Shown here: piece by piece, positions 13,069-22,476 of the stretch
How the letters are laid out: every line of letters starts with the position of its first letter
How positions within the stretch are numbered: the first letter of the stretch is position 1
Assembly: GCF_901709675.1 (NCBI RefSeq)
Contig: NC_051102.1
Coordinates: 2,649,912 to 2,713,911, forward strand
From: Syngnathus acus
Lineage: Eukaryota; Chordata; Actinopteri; Syngnathiformes; Syngnathidae
Reading direction: 5' to 3'
DNA: 64,000 bases
The notes under the pieces: generated by a model
What the model saw: the letters and a program-made list of their open reading frames with translations, nothing else
What the model was told of the DNA's origin: nothing
Databases searched by the model: none
Position numbers and translations under genes: made by a program

Positions 13069-16000
13069 CTATTATGTTTCATCCAGAATTCTGTAACCAC
13101 AAAAGAACCATCCATTTTTTTGTAAGCAAACAAATCTTCTTACTTTGTATCACCTAGGAGAATAAACGGTTTGTTCTGCTCACTTCTGTACTTCTGACTG
13201 TGGCTTCCAATCTCATGCTTTGATCTTCTCATATGATTCAAACAGGCTTCAGGAGATTTTATGACACTCTCGAGCACATGTCTTATGCCCAGAGTGCAGA
13301 AAGGTTTGTTGAACACTTGCAATGCAGCTCGTCTTTCATAATGTCTGATCCCAAGTGTTCCTATACTTATATTTTTGGACATTCCCTAGACTAACAACAG
13401 GTTGAGATTTGTAGAAATCACATAGACTGATCATTTTATACTTTGAATTTACAGAAGTTTTAGATTTACATTAAAAATATTAACAAAAAAAACTATGTCC
13501 AAAACGCAGAATCATCGATTCAACAAGTGTAATATTTGGTTAGTCCTCTAATGAGATCCAAACTGTCCTTGACCACACAATGATCATACTGTGCCCAACA
13601 GACACAACAACTTGGCTCTTGTCCAATTACCCGAAGGAGGAACATCAATGGACAAAGACATTGATCCACATTGACCCCCCCTTCCCGGCCCTCGTTGCCA
13701 CCACGGCAAACAGCATACCCAAAGTACCGACCAATTGTTGGCAGACATGGCATGAGAGGTCTGCTATAGTTCAAGACTTGATATTGGTGGAATGTCAAAG
13801 TCACTCAAGTCCCTGAGAATTAAAAACGATCCGGATACCGAAACTATAATACAACGCAAAATATCTTTGTCAACATAAGTATATCCCAACAAGCATCACC
13901 GTATCGGTAAAACTGACAACCAACATATGGATACATACCCAATGCATGAGTGTCTGCGGGTTGAAAAGCCGCCATGCATCTTCCGTTGGAAGCGAGAGTC
14001 TTTGTTCATCATCTTGTTGCGAGGTTGAAAAACAGCGATTTGAAGTCTGTGCTGGGAGAAACCATACCACGCGGGAAAAAGTTGATAAAAAATTTTCACT
14101 TTGCCATTTGTCGAGTTTGGAGGGAAAACAAAAGCGCGAAGCCCACTGGTAAAGTCCGTCAGGATTTTGTGAGCTGATTGCTACATCAAGTCAGGCCTTG
14201 TTGAGTCCCTCTTGGTATTTCCTAGGTTCGCTGGAAGCACTTTGCTTCCATCTCCATGCAGAATCAACGGCTCAACAGTGCAACAAGGTGGAAATTCAAT
14301 TTATGATCCAGCTCCTGAGTCCGGCATTATGTTCAAGTCCGCTTGTTTGTATGGAAAGGGCGGAAGCAGACATGCTCAGCACATGCCTAAAAAGGCAAAG
14401 AGTGTTGGCTGGTAGAGCCCTCGCATCACAGAGCTTTAGCGTCTCATCTCAGAGAAAAGTTCAGGAGGTCGAAACAAGCCAAGTGTGTAACCAAGGAAAC
14501 TGTCAGTCGTCAGTATTCGAGTTGACTCAACTAATTCTTCAGTTGACACGATTTTGTTAGAAAATCACTCATCTCATTTAGGTCTGATTGCTGTTCTTCT
14601 GAGACTCCGAGACTGAGATCATCCAAATCAACAGAGAAGCAATAAAATGGATTTCCTTAATAAAAGGTCCCAGAACATGTTCTGCTCTCCAATAACCATA
14701 GTACAGAGGTGATCATTTGATCAAAAGTGTTCACCGAGAAGCTGCTTAGAATTAACCTTAGTGAGGGGGGAAAAAAAAAAAGAGCTGGATTTATACTCCC
14801 ATCGGATGCTCCCTGGAGAGGACCGTCCCACGTAGTCCTTGTCAGAAGGACGTCTGCTCCCTCTTCTGTTCTCTCTTGAGAGTGGTGGGATTGAACTTGG
14901 GCTTGTAACAAACAAACAACACTATCTCCCCCGAGTATTAGAGACAGAGAGAGACGCTGCAGTGGATGAGGAGGGGTGGAGTGCAGCACATCATCCCAGA
15001 GAGGCAGTGCGAGAAAGTCCCAATGAGAGACACGGGACAGAGAAGGCAGAGAATTGCACAGGCATCGCCGGAAATTTGCGTGGTACTGCAAAATTACGGT
15101 AAGACGGTTCTGAAAAAACAAAAACAAAAAGAGCGTGCGTTCAACTACGCTTTCCCTTTTCGTGTGAGCAACCTGCCTCCAAGCCAGCGGTAATAACAGT
15201 GCACTGGTTAATCAATACTTCAATATTGCATCTGTGTGGACTTTTTTTTTTTTTTTTCAAAGTTGATTCCGTTTTCCTCTTTAATATTGAACTCTGCTCT
15301 CATGCGATCATATGCCCGGACCGGTTAGCGTATTACCGCCTTCGGTCAAACAAATAAATGAACATACAATACATGTTTTGTGTAGGAGAGTGAAGCACGG
15401 GACTTAAGTGAAGCTGGCTGGAGTCAAATAAAATAATGTGAGCCAAAATACAGAAACTAGGGAACATTGTGCCTTTCACGAGCAAACTATTTTCAACTGA
15501 GTCCAACCCCATTGGATTTGTGTTTTTTTTTTTTTTGGACCATGCAGAATTTCACAATCGTCGCATTATATAAAAATAATCAATTGCTATCGTCTTGTAT
15601 CACTCTTAAGTGGCATTTGCCTGGCAACAAATAAATAATTTCTCATACCGCAGTGTGAATTTGGATTTCTGAGGGAGTTGCTATAGCACTTCCAATACGT
15701 AATCTAATCACAAATATTACATAACTCTGAACGCACATTCCCACAGTACTTCGACCAGTGCAGTGGCGGTTCCTGGCATGTACACCATGTGTGGCCACAA
15801 AGGGTGACCCCCAGAACAACAACTAAAAAATAAACAAAATATGTGTGAAGTGGTTTTTCATTGTGTAACGAGAGCTACAAGTTAATAAAACCTCACTTGA
15901 ACGCTCCAATGGGCCAGTAAAGTTTTACTGGCCTTAGCCCCACGAGTGTCAAGTTGAGGAGGAGCAAATACCAAACAAGGACATCATAGATGATTTTACA

Positions 16001-17644
16001 TCAAGGAAGGCCAGGAGGTAACCAAATGAGACATTAAACAAAGGATGATGGTGGTTCCAATAATCGTCAACAAAGTCAGGAGTGTTGTGTGTTTACTTTG
16101 CTAAATCAGTCATTTGTTTTGTCTTATAATGCAACTTGACATTGCGCGAAGCAGACATGAGACATTTTATTTTCATTGGAACTGTGCCCATGTATGAGCA
16201 GACTTCTTTACCCTAACTCAAGAGCCAGTGGAAAAAGGGTTCTTAATCAACTTGGACATTGAGTGAAAATAATGTAGGGGTCACATTTTAACATTGTGCT
16301 CCCTGCGACATTCATTTTCCGCTGGATCCTCTCTTTGTTTAATTTATCCTCCTTGCGAGCCATCCGGCAATAAATTTTCTTCCTCAATTCAGCCGTGACA
16401 TTAGAAGACACTCCACATATCCTTGCAGATGACTACTTTGCAGAACAGATACATTAAAACGCCACAGTTTGACGTAGCTTTTCCTGAGTGAACCTTGAAA
16501 TTTTGTTCCAATGAACCCCACCCGAGTCTAATCTCAATTTTCTGCAGACACTAAAATCTAGGAAGACGTTTGTTTTTTTAATCAGATTGGCTTTGCTGTA
16601 CATGTTGGAGAAGGGTAATCATTGACAAAGAGGACGGCGGCACCTTTTGGTGTGAGGGCACTGTTTCCTTCATAGGTTTTCCCGCCATACTATACATAAC
16701 AGTGTTTCTTTGTGACTGAACATCAACTGAGTACTCTCGATTAGGCATCAAGTGATCACGAGTCTTGCGTAAATGTTTGATCTGCATTCAAATCCTCAAT
16801 AGGAGCTCATATAAAGTTGAGTTCACAGGCACGAACGCTTGGGAGTTTGCCGACAGCCAACGCAGCTGTGTTCTCGGGGTGTCCGTACCAAATAGCAACC
16901 AAGATAAGATAATATAAAAACCAGTGGCGGAATTATTATTGGAGAAAATACTTTACTTTTTCTACCTGTAATGAAAACAAAGACAATATCAGTAATGGAG
17001 GTTTTGTTTTCCAGCCACGTGGATGCTATCGGTCTGAAGTATTTGCCCAACAAAGCGGAACAACAAACTCAGCTGATCCGGCGACAAGCGGGGATGTCGT
17101 ATGTTGACTAAGGTGGATCCAGTCGAGTGGACAAAGCTTTGGAAAAACACTTACACCTTGAGGAAATTAAACACTAAAACTGACAGCTGCGGCAAACATA
17201 CAGTACAATCAAGTCAAATGTCAAAGAAGTAAATCCAGATACAAATACGCAAAAAAGCGTCAAATCCGCAGACTCGGCTAATTTCACCATCCTTGGACAG
17301 TGCATAATGTTAAAGCAAAACCAAAGTGTGAATTCCATGACACCACAGGACTTGATAATCCGGGAGCCAAAAATAAACGAACAAGAGCAGCTGAGAAGAG
17401 GGACTCCCACTAGTTACACCAACACAATCTAGCCTTGCAACAATCAGCAGAAGGTGAAAACACAATTGTGCGATTATTTTTGAGGGGAACTGTTAGTTCA
17501 GGACATTTGCAAATATGGACTTGAAAGCGCAAAAACTGGCTAGTGTTTATATTTTGGACTAAGTTGTAAAGTACTCATCGCCAAGTATTTTTTTGTAGCC
17601 ATACAAAAACCTTGACACAGGAGCCTTTGAGAAACAGACTCTAC

Positions 17645-17898
17645 CTGGGCGTGTGTGCCAAAGTGAAGCGGCGCCTCTGGAGGTTGATGCTCCTGGCCAT
17701 CATCATCTTTCTGAAGAACATGGGGGAATTTCGAGGAGACCCACGTGGGGAGACCCTAGGCGAGTTCTTTGGAGATCCACCAGGTGATCCTGTCTTTGTC
17801 CTCGGTAGGAGCTGAATCATCGGCAGCCTGTGCCTTCTTCCTTGTCCCTGAACTTCAACCTGCTCTTCTTCAGAACTCTCTGAGCAAAAATCACTCAT
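17645..17898 (-). CDS. pde4c: PDE4C alternative first exon (PDE4B3/D5-like long isoform)
   Basis: First coding exon of a long-form cAMP-specific 3',5'-phosphodiesterase 4. The ATG at 17898 has a good context (AACCATGA). The exon encodes MSDFCSESSEEEQVEVQGQG, then GSPKNSPRVSPRGSPRNSPM and FFRKMMMARSINLQRRRFTL-AHT, and stops at the donor CCCAG before GTAGAG (17644), 254 nt, phase 2. The SPR(G/N)SP, FFRK and RRFT(V/L)AH motifs are the signature of the PDE4B3, PDE4D5 and PDE4C-3 N-termini. Splicing to the shared exon would give AHTPS-FD. The UCR and catalytic exons are not in the window and must lie below base 1. PDE4C is chosen over A, B and D from synteny with IFI30 and PIK3R2. Confidence 0.85.
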
Positions 17899-19491
17899 GG
17901 TTAATGAGACTGCCTGCTCTGTGATAGTATGAGGCACTATTCTCAAATTCCTCTATGGTTTACTTCAACAGAATGTGTGGTGACATAACCACATAGCAGA
18001 ATTTTGCCAGTCCAAATTCTGGTAGAGCCAACACCTCTGGTCATTTAAAATCTTTTTAGATGGAATCCAAAAAGAGATAAGTTTCTTTGTCGTCCCTTGC
18101 TGAAGGAGCACGGGTACATCAACATAGAGTTGATGTACTCCCCTCCCTCCTACTCTGAGGCTTTGTTTACATTACAGCTAAGCCGTCCCCTTGCTCCAAC
18201 TAAATATGGACGTCTGATTTACAGGGCAGCAGAATCATGACAGATCCCCTCCAGGTTTTGTCCCTCAACCGACTTTCATTCAATCCTAAAATAGAATCCA
18301 GCTCTTCAACTTGATAACTGCGCTACAAAATTACTACCCCTTGAAGTCCAAACATTCAGCTGTTGCTTGCCTTGACTCTCCAGCTCGCTTCGTAGTCATG
18401 TCAAGTGATTTTGCATACTCAGGATTTTCTTGCTGGTACAATTTGTTGGGGGAATTGCCTATTTCCAGGCAGACAGCCTCTTTGCGTTTCACATGCTCCG
18501 AGATTACCAAGACAAGTCACATGAAGCTCCTCTGACTAAATCAGCAAGACAGCATGGGTGCTGTCACAACGGCGCTCTCTATCTGTGACCAGAGGCAACA
18601 TCATCTCCACCCGCCATCCCCGACCCAACCCATTCGTTTATTGCTGGGGAGTAAGCAAGGGAACCTCGTGATTAAAGACTCGCAGATAAATCCAGTTTCT
18701 GTGTATACACAGTGAAATAACCCAAGGAGCTGAGGCATCTGACACGAGGCTCAACTGATGGGCAACAGTTGGGAGAAAGCTAAAAAAAAATAAAAATAAA
18801 AAATATATGGTTTCAGGCTTTGACCCTTTCTTGCTCCAGTACATTTTGTATTCTTAAGTAATGTTTGAAACAGAGGCAGTCCCAGGTCAAGAAAAGCAAC
18901 TATTAGGTGGAAGCTATCGCTTCCATTGCAAGACACCAATTTCAAATGCCTCAGCCCACTATTTGAGAATTTATTTATTACATATTTTACATAACAACAA
19001 ATCTCATGGCACACATTAAGTGAACGTTAGCGGCTTTGTTAACATGCCGTTTGTCATTCGTCATCTTTCACGATCACGACCAGACTTTTTACTACCTACC
19101 GCAACACAATCAAGATTGGCTTCTAAGAAATTCACAAAGCAAAGAAAAGGTCATCAGATCTTTGGTTCTAGCCCCCATAAGGTAGCAGGAAAATTCAGCA
19201 GTGAGCAGAAGCAAGAGCGACACCAAGGAGCAGCAGGCAGAGCAAAGGTTTTGATTTGGTTCCTCATTGTTACACAACAAACTTGTAAAATGTCATCTGA
19301 CCCATGCGGTATCATCAATAATAACAGTTGCTATGAAACGATTTCAAATGTTTTGGGATAGAAGTCATCAAATAAAACAATAAGTTATGTTCTTGCTTTT
19401 GTACTTTTTATGTTCGTCACTTTTTTGCCAAGGTGCGCAAATCGAAGTGACTGTTTTAGAAATGGAGTCGAATGTTCATAGCAGCACTCAC

Positions 19492-19635
19492 TCTCTTACT
19501 TCTTCTGTTGCTTAGTAAACTGAGATTCACAGTTCGTAGTTTACGTGTCACTTGATGCAAAACATCTGGAAGACCTGAAGGGATTATCTGGGCTGCCAAA
19601 ATTCCCCAAAGGAGGATACAGTGGGTTACGACCAT
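19492..19635 (-). CDS. Possible first exon of a small secreted precursor
   Basis: The minus-strand ATG at 19635 has a near-ideal start context (CCCACCATGG). It opens 48 codons: MVVTHCILLWGILAAQIIPS, like a signal peptide, then GLPDVLHQVTRKLRTVNLSL and LSNRRSKR. RSKR is a furin-type cleavage site and falls exactly at a strong donor, GTGAGT, in phase 0. Signal, short propeptide and dibasic site at an exon end is the layout of some peptide-hormone genes. I found no second exon carrying a mature peptide, and I do not recognise the family. It may be chance. Confidence 0.2.
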
Positions 19636-20413
19636 GGTGGGATTTGTATATTTAGAACAAAGCAACTGACCAAATATAGAGGCAAAGACTCACAGCAATA
19701 TGTTGATGTTGCGTTTCTCTGAGTAGTTCAATGCCTAAATATCTTGGTGGGCTTAGACAGGACTTGTTTTGCACAAAACAACTCAGAAATTGGGTCACAT
19801 TGACCCAAGTAGTGGCTCAGTCCAAGCATTGACTAAAATTGGGTTACTTTGGACAGTAATTATAATTTACACACTGTAGCGACTGAATGTTGCAGGCGTG
19901 CCTTGACGGGGCGTGGCCTCATGAGTCTCCAGGCCATTTTATATTTGTGTGTTTGTCCTGCTCAAACTCAAAACATTTATGGGTTCACTCTTAATTGGTG
20001 GGTCAATATTTTGATTGTACAAGACCTTAACACGACCCATACTGATGAGTTACAGCGACTAAGAAAAAAATGACCAGGTTGTCAGTATAGCTGTAGTTAA
20101 ACGTAATACTAATTTATGACCAACATTTTCTAAGAAGACACATCTTTTCACTGTCAGCGGTCACCACAGCAAGTCACTTGCATGGAACAATATGGTTAGC
20201 AGTAGCCTCTTAAGACCAGAGGCCTTTTCCTGACACAAACCACCCATTTTCCATGGGTGGTCCATCTGCCTTGCCTTACTTCAACTGTCCAAAATGGCAA
20301 CCATCTTCAGCTTAAAGAGTTGGATCAGAGTAGGTGAAGCTTACTACTTTTTCTGTGAGGACCGTGTATATTGTGAAAAGTACTGACAACAAAAAAGAGA
20401 AATGCAGACTCAC

Positions 20414-20631
20414 AAGGCTTTGGAGATACGACTAGTCAGTGACCAAAGGGTCCCAGGAGATCCAGAACCGGAATCAGACAGGGCATCCTCAAGTCTGTCC
20501 AGCACAGCGGGTCTGCATGACAGCCTGGGTAGATGCAGGGTGCCAGAGAAGAGCCTCTTGACTGCATATTTGACGTAAGAACTTTGGAGGGGCTCGGTGC
20601 AAGGGGTCTGGTGCGAAGACCCCCACTCTCT
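20414..20631 (-). CDS. pde4c: PDE4C long-isoform 5' exon (PDE4B1/D7-like)
   Basis: Open minus-strand exon with acceptor CCTTTTCAG at 20632 and donor GCCTT before GTGAGT at 20413; 218 nt, phase 0 in and phase 2 out. It encodes about 72 residues including YVKYAVKRLFSGTLHLPRLS and SGSGSPGTLWSLTSRISKA. This resembles the region of PDE4B1 and PDE4D7 where an RR..SGNLQLPPL-like motif is followed by a Thr/Leu/Ile-rich segment before the common FD(V/L)xNG exon. The phase-2 end fits that junction. An upstream exon with the initiator Met should exist but I did not find it. The similarity is moderate; without the other two exons I would not call it. Confidence 0.5.
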
Positions 20632-20711
20632 CTGAAAAGGCACAGACCATAGTGTTAAGACAGAGAACAGAAGGCTATGAAAGTAAAAGGACTCAAATGT
20701 TCATTTTAAGA

Positions 20712-20856
20712 ATGATTGTGTATCTTTGCCCTGTGATTGGCTGGGGACCAATTCAGGGTGTACTGCCCATGCCGCCCAAATACTCCTGCAACAGGCTCGA
20801 AACACAACCGCGACCCTCGTGAGGATAAGCGGTTCGGAAAATGGATCGATGGAAAG
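20712..20856 (+). repeat. Fish interspersed repeat, 3' part
   Basis: CCTGTGATTGGCTGGGGACC, AATTCAGGGTGTACTGCCC, CGCGACCCTCGTGAGGATAA and GCGGTTCGGAAAATGGATCG form the usual order of a very common teleost repeat tail ending in GGATGGATGG-like sequence. It is the same family as the longer copy at 54.57-54.92 kb. It lies just downstream of IFI30 and upstream of a PDE4C exon. Confidence 0.65.
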
Positions 20857-20916
20857 ACATCTAACAAGTTGGTTCTCACGATGAATTTGGCTCTAAGGCT
20901 CATTGGACCTGCTGCG

Positions 20917-21010
20917 ACAGTATTTTAAAACCAACACAAAAAGAGATTCTTTTCACAAGTAAGCAACAGTATTTTAAAACCAACACAAAAAGAGATTCTT
21001 TTCACAAGTA
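20917..21010. repeat. Tandem duplication, 49-bp unit, two copies
   Basis: ACAGTATTTTAAAACCAACA-CAAAAAGAGATTCTTTTCAC-AAGTA occurs twice in direct succession, separated by AGCA, with no differences in the shared 45 bases. It lies between IFI30 and a PDE4C exon, right after a fish repeat. No coding potential. Confidence 0.85.
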
Positions 21011-22476
21011 TCTCGTGACAACACAATCGCCCCCAAGCTACACAGCATGTCATGATATATGCCATTTTAACAATTATCTTTACAAAAACAGTGTATAAAG
21101 CAGAATATATTCACAGTGACACAAATTCTAAAAATATATTTTTATTTGATCTACTTTTCTTACCTCAGTGACATTAAAACATTTTGATGAGTTATTTCTC
21201 TTCATACTGTATCAGGGTAGCAAGACAACTGGAAAGGTGATGGAAAACTTGAGTTATTACATTTAAGATAATGATAATGTCATAGGCTGTCACTTCCTCA
21301 GGCGACTATTCCTTTACCTTCTCACAGTCCTCCGCTTGTAAAAAGTCCAGTGTCACATAAATTACTTTTCTTTTCTAAACAGGGGGGGAATGAATCAGTA
21401 TGGACAAAGTAAAATGGCAAAAAAAAAAAAAAAAAGTAATCCATAAAGCAGAGCTGAGATCTGGTGAAAAATTAGCGTGTATCAGGATAGTGCGAATCGT
21501 GTGTCTTTATCTGGTTGGACAATCAGGGGACGTCATGTATGCAGAAGTTCTGGTTGGGCCACAATGTGCTGCCAAAAACTTCCATGGCATCTTCATATGG
21601 CAGATCAACAGAGCTTCGTATGGCATTTTTATTCCAATAGAATAGTTACATACTTAGATTTGATTGGTACCATCTCAAAGTTAATCTAAAAGTGCATTTG
21701 AGTTCTTCCACATGTTTTTCTTTAACAGAACATATTCCCCAAGATGACATGAAAATTATACAAGACTGTGTGTTTTGCTGTTTTTCGATTATTGTATATT
21801 CTGACAGCCCTTGGTGAATATTCCATAACTCTGTTTCAGAGATTTGAATGGATACTGGGCAGCAATGCTGGGGCTGGCAATGCTTGAGGTCAACCATGTC
21901 CCAGGAATGTTACCATAAAGGAATGCAAGCACGCTGATGCATAACCAAAATGATTGCAATAAAGTTCACTTATATTTTTCCATTTGTGCAATGCAATGCA
22001 ATATTTCTGTGTGGTTTGTTTTTGCTGTTGCTTATTCAATATACCTGTAGGAAAATATAAAAGCACTACCAGCTTGGGCCATCACTGCCATTAATATTCA
22101 CACTGTAAATTTAGAAGGGGTAAATGTTTGTAGCGCTTGGCTCCTTTCAGGCGCTAAAGCTGTATGAATGAGTAAGGGCCCCATCTAAAGGCCAAAGAGA
22201 CAAGACAAATTTATACATTCAAAGGCTAGACATTTATCCCGTGCAAAATGTTATCAAGGCAAGCCCAGTGATTTTGTTTTAGACAGCAAACTATTGAAAT
22301 CCTAAAGGATTCCATGACATTTGTGTCCATAAAAAAAGTAGCAAACCTCTTGAGTTCACACTTTATGAAACATGGGAGCAAAAGAAAAAGTAAAAGCAAT
22401 GTTGATGTTTTTCTCATAAATGCTCAAACAACTTGCCACAGTGGCCACACCTGAAGCAGGGTCGGCATCGAGCCGC

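Larger units (their letters stand above)
8002..17644. other. Interval between PDE4C 5' exons; no supported gene
   Basis: AT-rich, holding the TA-flanked miniature element at 12.7 kb and mariner-type fragments at 9.5-10.4 kb. A somewhat GC-richer patch at 14.8-15.1 kb has open frames on both strands, but none shows a domain or splice pattern I recognise. TG repeats lie near 8.67 kb. Confidence 0.55.

Noticed and set aside
14657-15193. Long open frames on both strands (156 codons on minus)
   Set aside because: No recognisable domain, no fitting splice sites, and both strands open equally; probably a composition effect, although a promoter is possible.
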